This document shows, one piece after another, positions 31,150-44,634 of a stretch of 64,000 nucleotides of DNA. Within the stretch, counting starts at the first letter, position 1, and each line of letters starts with the position of its first letter. The DNA lies in NCBI GenBank assembly GCA_958450325.1, contig OY288241.1:40238278-40302277 (forward strand). Reading direction: 5' to 3'. Below the pieces are notes generated by a model. That model ran no database searches, was not told the DNA's origin, and worked only from the letters and a program-made list of their open reading frames with translations. This DNA is from Agrostemma githago. Its lineage: Eukaryota; Streptophyta; Magnoliopsida; Caryophyllales; Caryophyllaceae. The translations under genes and the position numbers were made by a program.

Positions 31150-31650
31150 GCACTTTAGCGTACCCTTTTCACTTTTAACATACCCTTTTCACTTTTAGCA
31201 TACCCTTTTTCAATTTCAATTTTAGCATACCCTTTTTTCTATTTTACCGTGTCTTTTTTTTCTATTTTAGCGTACCTTTTTTTTCTATTTTAGCGTACCC
31301 TTTTTCAATTTCAAATTTAGCGTACTTTTTTTAAAATTTTAACGTACCCTATTTCAATTTGAGCGTACATTTTTTCAGTTTTAGCATACCCTTTTTAAAT
31401 TTTAGCGTATGCTATTCAAATTTTAGCGTACTCCTTTTGAATTTTAGCGTACTCTTTTTCTCTTTCAATTTCAATTTTAGCGTACCCTTTTTTCTATTTT
31501 AGCGTACCCTTTTTCAATTTCAATTTTAGCGTACCATTTTTTACTTTTAGCGTACCCGTTTTCTATTTTAGTGTACCTTTTTTTCTATTTTAGCGTACCC
31601 GTTTTCTATTTTAGTGTACCTTTTTTCTATTTTAGGGTACCCTTTTTCAA
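31150..31650. repeat. Array of TTTTAGCGTACCCTTTTTC units
   Basis: About twenty degenerate copies of TTTTAGCGTACCC, 20-30 bp apart, all in one orientation. Its complement GGGTACGCTAAAA is close to GGTACACTAAAA in the element at 14676. Confidence 0.9.
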
Positions 31651-31652
31651 TC

Positions 31653-31812
31653 TCTATCGGTTCAATGCTCGTGTCTGATATAATAATATCTTCTTCTGTG
31701 AATTGTTCCATCACAACCACATTTGAAGAAGCGTAGGATACTACTGAATTAACTTGAGGAACACTTGTATCAGTCGCAATAATTTCTGAATCCGTTATAG
31801 TGCTGCAATAAT
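31653..31812 (-). pseudogene. Exon-like fragment of an unknown gene
   Basis: On -, an acceptor-like TTATTATTGCAG (31802-31813) is followed by an open frame reading ITDSEIIATDTSVPQVN and then SSNVVVMEQFTEEDII. The composition is protein-like (no low complexity) and the frame runs on into the motif array. I do not recognise the family. It could be part of a captured gene or of a transposase leader. Confidence 0.4.
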
Positions 31813-31985
31813 AAGAAGCGGAAAAATTAATTTGTCAAGCCTCGGTAAGTTCAATCAATCGATCAATCAACCAAAAATATACTCCATAATTTATTTTTGC
31901 GTACTTTTTTTAGAATTCTACCAAGCAATCAAACAACAACAAAAAATCAAAGTTCGAAATTCAACATCAAGGTAGTTAATAATTA

Positions 31986-32242
31986 CTCCCTCCCATTCAC
32001 TGGAAAAGCCCAGTTTACTTTTGAAACAAATATTAAGGCAAGTGGGTAAGTTGGACCACTTTACCAAAATATCCCTCCACTTTTTAGTTGTGGGGTAGGT
32101 GCAAGAGAGGATAGTTGTGGGGTAAGTAATAAGGGTATTTATGTCTTTTGCTTGGATGAAACTTTTCATTTAAGGAAAGTGTGCTTTTCCAGTGAATGAG
32201 CCAAATAAGGAATAGTGTGCTTTTCCAGTGAATGGGAGAGAG
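31986..32242. mobile_element. Stowaway-like MITE (257 bp)
   Basis: The ends are CTCCCTCCCATTCACTGGAA and the complement CTCTCTCCCATTCACTGGAA, with TA at both flanks (31984-31985, 32243-32244). The right end is partly duplicated (TGCTTTTCCAGTGAATG at 32182 and 32218). Confidence 0.85.
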
Positions 32243-32257
32243 TAATGAAATGGTGAT

Positions 32258-34501
32258 TGTGGACATGACATGGTCCACCCCGACGCGGCCACGCGCGGGT
32301 TTGGGGAGGCGAATGAATCTCCATATGAGATGGGTCGAATTGAATTTTAAATCGAAGTAGGAGCCGCCACCGAATTTTATGGTTACTCGGAACCATTCGA
32401 ACCCACTCTATGTCGTGGTGGGCCATATTTAAAACATGGCCCATTTCCGATGTCAGAGCTTATCGGGTTCGTCCCTTAGCATTTGATACCGATACCGACG
32501 TTATCGGATATCGTATATTGAATGACTCTCGTTGCCAATGGATTCGGACATCCGGAAACCATGGTTCTGAGTAAGGGGTGAGGGTACGTGTTGGGAAGTT
32601 CATTGAGAACACCCAACCCCGCCCGCACTTAGCGGCCTTTACTAAGATATCGTTCGTTTTTTACGTACACGCGTTAGTTCGACGGTTGAATGATATGCAA
32701 ACAATATTTTCCCTAAACATGTGAGAGAAAAATAAATGGGTTGCTAAGTCGTTTAATGCATGTTAAACTAATAGCGTCGAAGTTATTTTAGCATGTGAAG
32801 TTCGTTTTAGTCTAATAAAACAAAGAAATAAATAAATTGCTACAAACATGAGAAAACGAGTTAGTAACGATTGAATAAATTGAATAAAGATGTAAATAAA
32901 TAAAATGCATGATTTTTGAAAAGATTTATGTCGCGTGATGGATTAACACGCGTTGACCGAGGTCGAAAAACGTATTTATCGAAATATGTCGCGAAAGTCG
33001 CTTTTTATGTAAGATTCGAAAAGAATAAAAAAAAACAGAAAAGCGAGGAAACGAAAAGAAAAGAAGGTCGGTGGACCAGGCCACCGCGCGAGTCACCTGA
33101 CCGGCGCGCGACTCGCGTGGCAGTCTGTCCGGTTTTTATTATTTTGTCGAAAATCGTTAATTTTTATAAATCGCGTACAAATATGGATTAATTTATGCCC
33201 GATTCATATTTTCGATATTCGTCGTATTCGATATTCGATTATGAAATCGATATCGAATAGTCGGAATGATTTTAGAAAAGGTTTTGAAAAAAAGTTTGTT
33301 TTGAACGAAAAGTAAAAAAAAGAATTTTGAACGAAAAAGATGTTAATTTTCTCCGCGTATAAAATCGTCGAATTTTGTTCAAAAAGATGTAACGATTTTA
33401 TTTAGTATCAACGAGAATGAATTAATTTTGTTCTTGTTAGGTACGATATTCGATTAGAGAATCGATATCGTATTTTAAGAACGTTGTAAAAATAGTTTTT
33501 TGTAGTATCGATATTAGAAATAAAAATTATGCGACGAACGACCCATATTAAAAATACGACCGACGACACGACCCATAAAAAAACGTGAGAAAGGAAGAGA
33601 AGAATAGAGAAGAAACGGGTTTGATTTACACCCTCAACCTACATGCTTCGTTTTCTCGGAATAAGGCTCGTCGGAAAGTGGTTTAAACTTGGGAGCGTCG
33701 AGATGATGCGGGATGAGTTAAGGTGTCAGTTTTGGACGTGTGGTTGGACGGTTTCTCGGGGCTTCGAGGCTTCTTCGGGAATATGTCGGGATTTGCTTTG
33801 AATTATTTTTACTAGATATCAAGGACGTGTGTGAATGTATGATACGTGTATAATGGCTGTGTAAAACCGTGTCAAAAACGTGTCCTTTTGTGTTGGACGA
33901 GAGGTCCTATTTATAGGAGTCGGGGTAGTCTTGCTTGTGTGACAAGAAATACCGATTTGGATAGGAAATACGAGAGTTCAAAAGGAAATCAAAGTCTCGT
34001 TTCTTGGTGAAGAAACCAAACATCTCGGCTGAAGAGGAGAGTGTTTCGGCTGTTTTGGATGTCTTGGCCTAGTATTTGGAGCTCGGTTGGTGTCTGATTC
34101 GGTTTCCAGATAGAACTCCTACTTGAGATCGAATTCTACCTTCAACGGAATTGTTTAATGTTCTCGAAGCTGATATTTTGTAGTATTGGAGTCCAAACCG
34201 GACACTTGAGGTGTCACGGTTTGTCCGCGAGTCTCGGGAAAAAATATCTTTGACCGGGTTTGGCCCGGTCGCTAAAAGATGGTTTTACCCCTGGTGTCGG
34301 AATCGACCCAAATTAGTCTTATTTGACTTGAGACGACCCACTGGGCCTGGATTTGAGGTTGGTTTTGTAAGATTTGTACTCCGTAATAAGTCTAAACCAA
34401 ATGTCCATGATTATGAGCCCATATCCGAGTCCATCAAAGCACATCGGGTGTTTGGCGGGAACTATTATAGACACCTGGCGGTCAAAATGTGGGTGTCTAC
34501 A
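32258..34501 (-). repeat. El-3 3' LTR (element sense)
   Basis: 2244 bp. Carries the TATA box complement at 33908-33915 and a GC-rich palindrome at about 33085-33120 (GCGCGAGTC ... GCGCGACTCGCG). Confidence 0.92.
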
Positions 34502-34514
34502 GAGCCCCCACTCT
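34502..34514 (-). other. El-3 polypurine tract
   Basis: AGAGTGGGGGCTC on -, directly before the LTR start. It would prime plus-strand DNA synthesis. Confidence 0.7.
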
Positions 34515-35129
34515 GACTGAGGCTTGGACAAGGCAAAAGTCAGAGTAGCTACCAGGTCAATCAAGGATTAAAACCTTGCAGACTTCCAATCGGGTCGTTT
34601 AGAGTCCATTAGACCTGCGTGAAGGGCTCGCCAGCCATAGGATAGAAATCATACCTGGGTTGAGTTTGATAATGTCGCGGGAGCTGTCTTGGAAGCTATG
34701 GTTATACCTTTTTACAGATACATCCTGTCTTAGAATTCCGCGGGAGCTTGCCTTGGAAGCTACGGGCATATCTGTCTACAGATATATCCTGATTCTTCAG
34801 TAGAAAATGTCGTCTGAGCTTTCCACTGGGGAACTCTTCTTAGAATTTCACGGGAGTCTTGGGTGACTTGTATGCTGACATAATTTGTATGTAACATTTT
34901 GGTGAAACACCGACTCATGCTGGGGAAGAAAAGACGATTTTTTTTCGAAAATGCTGAATTTTTTTTTGAAAAGTTTGGAAATAAGGATGCTTGGGATGGC
35001 TAGATTCCTAATCAGATTCTGACACGGATTCCTGAGACTTCCTGGTTAGGCCTGTATGCCTAGATGAAGTAGGGGAAGTGATATAAAAGTCCTATTCCTG
35101 CGATGACTAGGGAAAGGGATATCCTCTAT
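34515..35129. other. El-3 spacer upstream of the antisense ORF
   Basis: Holds a tandem pair of about 68 bp (GCGGGAGCTNTCTTGGAAGCTA near 34677 and 34741) and AT-rich DNA. No gene seen. Confidence 0.5.
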
Positions 35130-35137
35130 TATAAATA
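35130..35137 (+). promoter_or_regulatory. TATA box of the El-3 antisense ORF
   Basis: TATAAATA on +, 102 bp before the ATG at 35239, on the strand opposite to gag-pol. Confidence 0.55.
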
Positions 35138-35238
35138 GAGGGTTCTGGCTTCTTATTTTTCATATTCCAACCCAAATCTTTTCTTCTATCTTAAAATCCC
35201 TTAGACTTTTAGGATAAATAAAAGAAATTACTCTCGCA

Positions 35239-36891
35239 ATGGGTATTAATCATTTGACTGCGATGCTTCAGGCGTGGGCTCAGGACTTTCGAGACGAAGA
35301 TAAAGTTCAGCTAACTCAAATGGGAATTGTAGCTTTATTCCCACTTCAGCGGCTTAGGGTAGATTCACACTTTCTTGATGCTTGCTTATCCTTTTGGGAT
35401 ACTATCCACCATGTTTTTGCATTTTCTCGAGGAGAAATATGTCCTCTTCCTGAAGAAATTGCAGCTATAGGCGGTTGGTGCCCCAATGCTCGTCCTGCCA
35501 TTCCCCCATTTTATCCTGACTCAAGGAGGAGGTGAAGGGATTTTCTAGGTCTGTCGCATGCTGAGACAGCCCGTATGGTAAAGGGAGATTCAGTTTCCCT
35601 ATTTGACCTGGCTGACAAATTTATGAATCCAGTTGGCGCAAGAATTACTTCTACCCATAGGCGTAGGGCTTTCGCCTTTTGTATGCTGCATCGATATGCC
35701 TTCGAAGGTCGGATGCATGCTGACTCGTGCTTGGGTGAGATCAGGCTGATTAGCATAGTTGACCAAATGGAGACAGGTCACAGCCCGGCTTGGCTGATAA
35801 CCGGGGAGATTATTATGGGTCTTGACGCTAGGAGACTTGACCCGGATCGACAATTGACAGGAAGCATCTGTCTTCTGCAGGTATTTAGCCGTTTTTTTTC
35901 TTTTTATTCAAAAAATTGCCCGATTTCCCGGATCTTTCCCGAAATTTCGAATTTTCGATTTTTCGATTTTTCGAAAGTTTTTGACTTTTCGAAAATTTTG
36001 CAGATCTGGTGATCCGAGCGTCTGTCAATCATAGAGCCCCCAGTGAACATATCCAGATATCGTAGCTATCAGATTGGCTCAAGGTCCCGACGAATAAGCT
36101 CAAGTCATTATATAAATCGGAAATATTGGGATGAAGAACTAACATTCCATGGTGGGCCTTTGATTAGATGGAACGTCATCTGGTGGTTCCTTTCAAGGCT
36201 GACGGGGTTAGCTAGGAGGGACAAGGCCCGTTATCTGGTGATCTTGTCTTTGGACTGGACCGTCCATATTTATCCGGATCGTATTTTGAAACAGTTCGGT
36301 TCGTTTCAGCAGATCCCCGAGACTGAAGCCATAATTAGCGTTTCGCTCCAATTGACGGACGCTATGTGTGACACGTGGCTACAACGATGGTTTACCCGTG
36401 TCATATGGACTATACCTCGCCCTTGTCAAACCACTTGGGTTTCTGAATCATATCGAAAATGGACCTCTGAAGAATCCCAGGAGACCCGTAAAACTTTGAA
36501 GACTAACGAGGCTTTTGACTTGGCCCGTCGAGAATCGGCAAAAGACAATAGACGGTTCTTTGATAAAGAAGAGACTCCAACTATCTTTGCTGAGCCAGGG
36601 TCGGGTTCTAAGTCAAAAACTAAGACTCGAGCTAATGAGACCGGTGCTAGTGACTTGGAGAGGAGGCTCGGACCGAAACTAGCGGTCCGAGATAGGCTAG
36701 GTCCGTGCGACCGGCTACCCGAGAGGGTGAGGGCCCGCCTAGGACCGAATGAGGTGACCAGGGAATCGAGTTTGAAGAAAGGAGCCCGGGTTAAGGAGAA
36801 TCCCTTGGTGATTCGGGAGCGTTCACCTCCACGTCGACTTCGGTGGACCGAAAAGGAAGCTAAGGACAAGGGAAAGGGAAAAATGCCCTAG
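35239..36891 (+). pseudogene. El-3 antisense ORF (plant-mobile / DUF7745-like domain)
   Basis: Start MGINHLTAMLQAW. The region LDACLSFWDTIHHVFAFSRG then EICPLPEEIAAIGGW is the usual core of plant mobile-domain (DUF7745-like) proteins, residues about 50-85. A TGA at 35533-35535 replaces a probable Arg codon. After LTGSICLLQ a donor (GTATTT, 35881) and acceptor (TTTTGCAG, ending 36003) suggest a 123-bp intron. Exon 2 reads RYLVILSLDWTVHIYPD and ends in a long Arg/Lys-rich tail (LERRLGPKLAVRDRLG) with a stop at 36889. The joined frame has a further stop just after the acceptor (36010). Function unknown. Confidence 0.65.
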
Positions 36892-37262
36892 TTTTTTTAT
36901 TATTTAAGTATTAGTATTATTTATGTGTGCTGAATTTTTTTTTTGATTTTTCGTAACTTTTCCGAATTTGTCGGAATTTTTTTTTGGAAATTAATAAAAG
37001 AAATTTATTAAAAACCGTCCTGTTTTCTCGATTGCAGTGGTTGTGCCCTTTTGAGGGGCTGCCTACGTATCCACAATAAATGGAATCAAACCAAACGTAG
37101 TTCAGACTTAATTTGCAATTTCGAAATACATCAGGACTATTGGTTCAAGATGCTTGTAACAGTAGAATAAATAATTCTAGCTTTTGACTTGTCTTTAACA
37201 GTTTATGTTTGAAAAGATGTTTTTTTTAATAAACTTTTGCAAATGACATTGAGAGAGACGGG
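36892..37262. other. Spacer between the antisense ORF and the end of El-3 pol
   Basis: AT-rich, with TTTTTTTT runs, and a stretch near 37060 reading GGGGCTGCCTACGTATCC. It would be the common 3' region of the two convergent ORFs. No gene. Confidence 0.5.
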
Positions 37263-40200
37263 TTAAGGATAGTAGCGCTTCAGCTGGTCCAGGTTAGTTG
37301 GGTTGACAAATTCATTCCCATCCAGATCTGTTAGCATCACTGCTCCACCTGATAGAATTTTCTTTACCAGATACGGCCCAGCCCAGTTAGGTTTGAACTT
37401 TCCCCTTGGGTCTACTGGTAATAAAGCTCGAACAGATTTGAGAATCAAATCTCCTTCTTAGATGTTTCTGGGCCTTACCCTTTTGTTGAAAGCCCGCTGG
37501 ATCCTCTTCTGATAGATTTGTATATTATTGAGGGCACGAGATCGTCGTTCGTCTAAAAGGACTAACGAGTCATATCGTGCTCGAATCCAATCGGCTTTGG
37601 GTATTTGACTCTCAAGTAGGATTCTGAGTGACGGTACCTCTAACTCAACAGGTTGGACTGCTTCCATGCCGTATGTAAGGTAATACGGCGTTGCCCCGGT
37701 CGCAGTACGAATCGAGGTCCGATATCCCCAAAGTGCAAATGGTATTTTGTCGGGCCAATCCCGGTAATTATCAGCCATCTTTTTTAGTATGGTGACAATT
37801 GTTTTATTAGCCGCTTCTACCGCTCCATTGGTTTGGGGTCGGTAGGGTGAAGATGTATGCCTTTGAATTTTGTACTTGGTCAGCAAGGCTGCTGTTTCGG
37901 CTTGAAAATGGGTCTCGTGGTCACTGATGAATTCGTGAGGGATCCCATATCGGCATATTATCTTATTTTGAATGAATTTGGCAACATGGCTGGCGTTGAG
38001 TATACGATAGGATTCAGCTTCGACCCATTTGGTGAAATAGTCGATTGCTACCAAAATGAAGCAGTGTCCTCTGGTTCCCGAGGGGTTTATCTTTCCGATT
38101 ATATCGATTCCCCAGGTTGAAAATGGCCAGGGTGATGTCATGGTGTATAGCAGGGATGGTGGCATATGTTGTACATTGGCAAAAATTTGACAATTATGGC
38201 AATGTCTAACATACAGCTGGCAGTCAGTTTCCATGCTATTCCAGTAGTATCCGAGCCTCATGATTTTCCGGACTAACATCTGGGCATTCATGTGTGGGCC
38301 GCATTCGCCATCATGTACCTCAGCCATAACTTTTTCGACGTTGGTTTTATCGACACATCGAAGGAGAGCCCCTGTGCTGTCTTTTTGTAGAGTTGCCCAT
38401 CGTCGGTGCGGATGAACTGGGTTGCCAGTCTTCGTAGGGCCTTTCTGGCTCGGTTATTCGCTCCGGGTGGATATTCTTCGGTTGTTAGGTATGTCAACAC
38501 AGCTTGATACCATGGCTCGGGATAAGGCATCTCGATTTCTTCGATGTCGTGGATATAAGCTGGCTCGGATTGTCTTTCGACATAGATTAGCATACTGGTC
38601 ATATGATCGGGAATATTTAGCAAAGATGCCAGTTTTGAGAGTGCATCTGCGAACTGGTTCTCTTCCCGAGGTAAGTATATATATTCTACCTTCCGGAACT
38701 GTTTCTCGAGATCCCTTACTCGTGCCTAGTAGGCCACAAGATTAGCATTTCGAGTCTTCAGTTTTTGGAGTGCTTGATTAATGACCAGAGATGAATCACC
38801 GTGTACTCGGAGGTTTGTGACCCCTAAGTTGGCGGCGGCTTGTAGCCCGTGGATACATGCTTCATATTCAGCGGCGTTGTTGGTGACGTCGAAGTCTAAT
38901 TTGATGGACACGGGAGTATGTTCCCCTCTTGGCGAAATTAGGAGAATCCCGACTCCAAATCCTCGGAAATTGGATGCCCCGTCAAAGTATAAGTCTCATG
39001 CTTCGGTGTCAATGTGGAAAATGTCTTCATCTGGGAAGGACCAAGTGTCGGTGTGTCCTTCGGTTACGGGACTGTCAGCGAGAAATTCGGCTACTATTCG
39101 TCCTTCGATGGCTTTCAATGGTACGAACTTTAGATCGAAATCTACCAACATTAGAGTCCATCTCGATATCCTGTCGTTGAGGATGGGCTTTTCGAAAAGG
39201 TACTTGATTGGATCCATTCTGGATAGTACTTGTACCTCGTAACTGAGCATGTAATGTCGGAGCTTCTTGGTAGCCCAGACCAAAGCTAAACACGTCTTTT
39301 CGAGCATGGTGTACTTACACTCGTACTCTAAAAACTTCTTGCTGATGTAGTATATAGCTCGTCCTTCGGAATTGACTGTTTGAGCTAGCATAGCCCCCAT
39401 GGCTGTCTCTGTCGTTGTTAGGTATAGTGACAAAGGCAACCCGTGCTGAGGTGGCATCAGGACCGGTGGCGAAGACAAGATTTCTTTGATTCTATCAAAG
39501 GCTGCTTGACACTTGTCATCCCATAGTAACCGTTCCCCTATTTTCAGCTTCTTGAAGATCGGTTCACACACCATGGTTAGTTTTGAAATCAACCTGCTGA
39601 TGTATTGGACTTTTCCGAGAAACCCTCTTATCTTCTTTTCGGTTTTAGGGGGTTGCATCTCGGTGATGGCCTTGATTTTGGCTGGATCGACTTCGATACC
39701 ACGTTGGCTAACGATATGACCCAGTAATTTGCCAGATGTTACCCCGAAACTGCATTTCTGAGGGTTTAGCCTCATATTGTATTTGCGTAATCGGGTGAAG
39801 AACTTTCTTAGGGCGGTGATGTGACCGTCCCTGTCTTTAGATTTGACGATCATGTCGTCCACGTAAACTTCCACTTCTTTATCCATCATGTCATGTAATA
39901 AAGTTGTGGCGGTTCGTTGATAGGTGGCCCCGGCATTAATGAGACCAAACGGCATAACAGTATAGCAATAAGTACCCCAAGGTGTAATGAAGGTGGTCTT
40001 ATCCATATCTTCTTCTGCCATTTTTATCTGGTTATACCCCGCATACCCGTCCATAAATGATAGGAGGGCATGGTCAGTTGTGTTATCCACCAGTATATTG
40101 ATGTGGGGTAACGGGAAATCGTCTTTCGGGCTCGCCTTGTTAAGATCCCGAAAGTCTACACAGACACGAACCTTACCATCCTTTTTAGGGACTGGTACTA

Positions 40201-43200
40201 TGTTTGCAACCCAATCTGGATACTCGGAGACTCGTATGAACCCAGCCTTGAATTGTTTATCGACCTCTTCCTTGACTTTGAGGGACTATTCGGGCCTCAT
40301 GCGTCGGAGTTTTTGTTTAACCGGCTTGAACCCTTCCTTGATCGGTATATGATGCTCGGCTATTTCGCGATCAATCCCCGGCATGTCCTTGTAGGACCAT
40401 GCGAAGACGTCTTTGAATTCTTGAAGGAGAACTATGAATTTTTGTTTCTCCTCGAGATCTAAGGATAACCCTATCTTAAGCATCTGAGGTTCTAAGGTTG
40501 TTCCCATGTTGATGGATTCGGTTTCTTCGATTACCGGATTGCAGGATTCCCTTTGCTCTAGTTGCTCGATCAGATGAGGAGGTAAGGATACCTGTTCGTC
40601 GGGTTTCTCAATGTCATTGCACATAATATTTTTGAAATTGAGAAAGTTTTGAAAATGAGACAAGTCGTAAGCAGAACGGTTGTTATTATTGATCATGAAT
40701 TGAGAAAATAGCTCAAAAAGAGCTGCCATCTGATCACTAGTCAGTGGCGGGATAGGTAGGGTGCCCGGGACAGACCCCGGGGCACCAGGAGTAGTTAAAG
40801 GGAGAGGGGGAGTTACAGGACTGACCCTAGCACCGGACTCACTAGACTCAATCTTAGACTCTGACTCGGACTCAAACTCAGATTCTGGCATTTCTCCTTC
40901 CCCTGTAATCAGCTTGTAAGTCCTCCCTTGACTGTCAGTCCATTTGACAGTCTTCCTCCAGGCTCTGCTTCCGGTACCGAATCCGACCTCCAAGATTAGT
41001 TTGGATGGGTCAAAGGTGCGGCTGCGGAGAATGAGGCTGACCAGCTCTTCCTTCGGTGTTGGGGCCGCGAGTTCCTCTCCGAAAAGTAGCCCTAGTGCGG
41101 GCTCGACATTCCTAACATTCTCGGACCGGCTGAGGGCAAAAATGTCGTCTGGTATGTAGTTGCAGACCTGGGCCGAGTGGGTCCCAGGGCGCATGGTTGT
41201 GGGCCGATATAGGCCAGTTTGGATGGTCTCGAACACTGGAGTGACAAAGATAATCTTGCTGGTTCCGGTTCGACCCATGTTTTCCGGGGTTAGGGTGTAG
41301 CCCAGGCCTGTTTGAGTCCTCCCATTGTCCAGAACTTCGAGGATTTTTCCTGCAGGGAGATCGGGCCTTGATGTAACCCCCGGCAGAAAGCCCAGATTCT
41401 GCAACACTCGGTCAAGGCGAACCGTAAAGTAGGGTCGGAAAAGATATTCTTCGTCGATAACCCCTATGAAGTCGAAACCCCAGAGATCGGTACGGCCCGA
41501 GGTGTTGCAGTTAGCCACAGTCATATGTGTGGCTTCTAGGGTGATGACGGTGTCGTTCAAAGGTAGCTTAATTTTCCGATGCCGGTTAGAGGATACAGCC
41601 CTGGTTGCTTGGATCCAAGGTCTTCCTAAAAGAAGGTTGAAGGAAGAAGTCACCTCGATCACTTGAAACTCTAGCTCCTTCTCTATTGGGCCTGTTATGA
41701 TAGTGAGTTTTGTGGCTCCGGCTACTGACTTTGGGCTTCCGTCGAAAGCCTGAATGGTTTGAGCTGTGGGAATGTAGTCGGCCTCGGTAATGTCGAGGGC
41801 TTTGGTGGTCCTCAAGGGGAGGACGTTGACTGCTGACCCGTCGTCAATAAGGGTCATGGGTAGGTTCTTTCCACGGTAGACAACCGTAATGTAGAGGGCC
41901 ATGTTGTGGGCTGGCCCAAATGGTGGTAGATCAGCATTGGAGAAGGTAATCAGTGGGCCTTCCTCTATAGATTTCCCCTTTAGGTGGGGCAGAACCGTGG
42001 CTACCATTTCAGCTGGAGTAGCCATAGAGTCGATTTTGACTTGATCGAGGGCCTTAGTGAGTGCCTCTCGATGTTTCTGGGAGCTAACTAAGAGTTGCCA
42101 TATAGAGAGGTCAACTCGAGTCTTGCTCAGCTGTTTTACAAGAGTCTTTTCAGCAGTTGGCTCTTCTGGGGCGGGCTCAACCTTAAGTGGTTCGGCAATG
42201 ATGAGGGCTTGACTAGTGGCTAAGACCTTGGACTTAACCTTCTGAATCTCCTCGGGCGTGATGGGGACAGCTTCCCCTTTGGTGAGGTAGACGTCGTCTT
42301 CATCGTCGCACCAGATCCCGTTTATTTGCGGGACAAATGGATAAATGAGGTGTGAACAATCCATTATTTCCCCGGAGAAGATGGCGTGAGTGGCTAACGG
42401 GTTATCCTTGTTGTTGGGTTTACCCCCGGGCAAAGGGATCTTCCCGTTTTCGATGAGATCTTGGATAAGGTGCTTTAGCTTCCAACATTTCACGGTATCG
42501 TGTCCCTTACCACGATGGTACTGACAGTAGGCCTGGAAGTTGTAGGCCTTGGAGCGACGTTCGACCGGGAGATCAGGTGTTGGGCCTATCGGGGTGATCA
42601 GGCCTTTTGATGAAAGCCTCTGCAGGGCATTTTCATAGGTGGTGCCTATGTCGGTGAATACCCGGCGGGTGGTATTCTTCTGGGACGAGGTATCAAGTGC
42701 GTTTACCTCGTCAAAAATGCTTCGAGTGGCAGCAGTGGATGTGGGCTTGCTTGTTGATGAGCTGGCCCCTTGGTATCCCTTGGCGGGGACCTTAGTGAGG
42801 CTTTCCAACCTTAAATCATCTTCGATTCTCGTTCCCATCTCAGTTAGGACCACGAAGTTAGGTATGATGGCATACCGGAGATGGACCCGGTAAGCTGGAA
42901 GGAGGTTCTTGACGAAGGCTTCAACCAGTACTTTTTCACTGGGCTTATCGACCAGTTTGACGCTTTCAGCCCTCCAGCGTTGGAGATATTTCGTAAAACC
43001 TTCCTTAGGTTCCAGGGCCATTACTTCCAGGGTGCGCATAGTGGTCTGGATTTCTGTGTTGTCGGCGAAGTTCCAAGCGAATCCCGTTGCCACGTCATCC
43101 CAAGTTTTGTATTTCTTGGAATCGAGCCGGTAGTACCAGGCTCTTGGGTGCTTCTCGAGAGAAGAAGCGAACAGGTGCTTGAACATGTTGGACTTAACCC

Positions 43201-43564
43201 CCTTAAGGGCCATGAACTCCTTGAAAGCCCGGATATGGTGGACCGGGTCTTCAGTACCTTCGAACATTGGCAGGCCCGTCAAATTGAGATTGGCGGGTAG
43301 TTCATCAGTCAACGGTGTGTAGGTCCGAGCATTCTCCGTGTGGATGGAGTTTTGGGTCGACAGATGGACCTGTTCCTGCAGTTTGTGGACTGCACTGGAC
43401 AATTCAGCTAAAGGCCCAGTAGTGTCGACATTGCCGCTGGGAGTTCCCTGCTCCACGGCACTTACCCGGGTGAGGATGGCGATCTGGTATCCTCTCATCG
43501 ACGTAATCATGTTTTCCAGCTTGGTCAAAGAGGCCCTCAGCTCGTCTATGGCTTGTTGTGTCAT
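37263..43564 (-). pseudogene. El-3 gag-pol polyprotein with four stops and one shift
   Basis: Start MTQQAIDELRASLTKLE on -. Gag runs to about residue 500 with YCQYHRGKGHDTVKC as the nucleic-acid-binding motif. The protease motif is LIDDGSAVNVLP (Asp-Asp-Gly in place of the usual Asp-Ser/Thr-Gly) near 41850. RT has YVDDMIVKSKD near 39850. RNase H follows, then an archaeal-type RNase H (YFDGASN, GDSSLVINQ), then integrase (HCHNCQIF, WGIDIIGKI, FISDHETHF, NGAVEAANK). Stops at 40286, 38996, 38726 and 37455-37457; three replace a probable Trp. One base is missing near 38383. The dual RNase H places it in the Tat lineage. Confidence 0.9.
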
Positions 43565-44613
43565 GGCTCGGGTGTGGGGTGGCCTGTCTGTAAAGGCACG
43601 GCGTAATCAGTAACTGACCCAGATCTTAGAATCAAAGAGTACATCCCGAGCAAGGAAAAGACTAGACGAGAAAAAGACCGAAAACCGACTTCTAGACGGA
43701 TGACGTGGATGGTGGGCCTTCCTTAGGATTTGGCAAAGTGGGCCCAGTCCCGTTCGAAGGAAGGTCCATGTGAGAATTCCCCAGACTTTGGACTCGAGTG
43801 TGTAAATGGGCTTCCCTTTGCAGGAGTTTGTCCTACAAAGGTGGGTTGTGCCTTGACAAATAAGGCGGACTTGGGATGGGGTAGAAATCCGTGATGTAAG
43901 ATCGACGGAGTTTCGACGCTATAGACTCTTACAACCTATGACAAGACCCGACACTGCTAAATACGGGAAGTCCTAAGAAGAAGAAAGTTTTGAAAAGGGA
44001 ATTTGGATTTGAAAACCGAGCAAGGTCGGATTGGAAGGCTCGATTTCTTTTTGAAAATCGAAAAAACATTACCGGACCGAGACTTCGGATTTTTTGAAAT
44101 GGTTTGGGCAGCATACCGACTAAAAATAGGCTATTTTGAGTCAAAATCATAAGTCCTAAATTCGGTAGCTTTCCGGGTTTTGAAAAATAGATGGGTTTGA
44201 AAAGATGCAAGTTTTTGAAAATGACGGTTTTTGAAAAGACCAAAGAAGATCAAGTAGCATGTAGTCACGGAAACAGTATAATGACGCCATGTATGCTCTT
44301 AGTCTAAGTCTCGGTCGGTCGAATAGGGTCTATACCAACGACGATAGCATTCTCGCAAATCAGGACGGACTTCCTAAGCCGAGTTGGCCTTAGAACCTGC
44401 CGTAAAACTCATGCGAGTTCCGTCATCGAAATCTTTAGTGCACCCATGTAGGAATGCACCGCGGTATAGTGGGACGTTGGTCACAAGTAACCGGCCCGGG
44501 AAAGAATTGGGTTATGCATGAACCATTGAACTAAAACGTGTACATTACTAATCGAACGATTTCTTTTTGAGTCTCACCCTGAGGATGCCGATGGTAAGTG
44601 ACACATCAGTTAA
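43565..44613 (-). other. El-3 untranslated leader
   Basis: About 1.05 kb between PBS and gag start. Rich in TTTTGAAAA-like runs; no conserved ORF. A long leader is common in this lineage. Confidence 0.6.
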
Positions 44614-44631
44614 TCCCCAGCGGAGTCGCCA
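44614..44631 (-). other. El-3 primer-binding site
   Basis: TGGCGACTCCGCTGGGGA on -, three bases after the 5' LTR. It differs from the El-2/El-4 site (TGGCGCCGTCTGTGGGGA), so another tRNA or tRNA variant is likely used. The same site is in El-5 (62085-62102). Confidence 0.7.
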
Positions 44632-44634
44632 AAT

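Noticed and set aside
42881..43300. 139-codon open frame on + within El-3 gag (also 40944-41159 and 38781-39242)
   Set aside because: Opposite-strand shadows of gag-pol; no TATA box or known domain.
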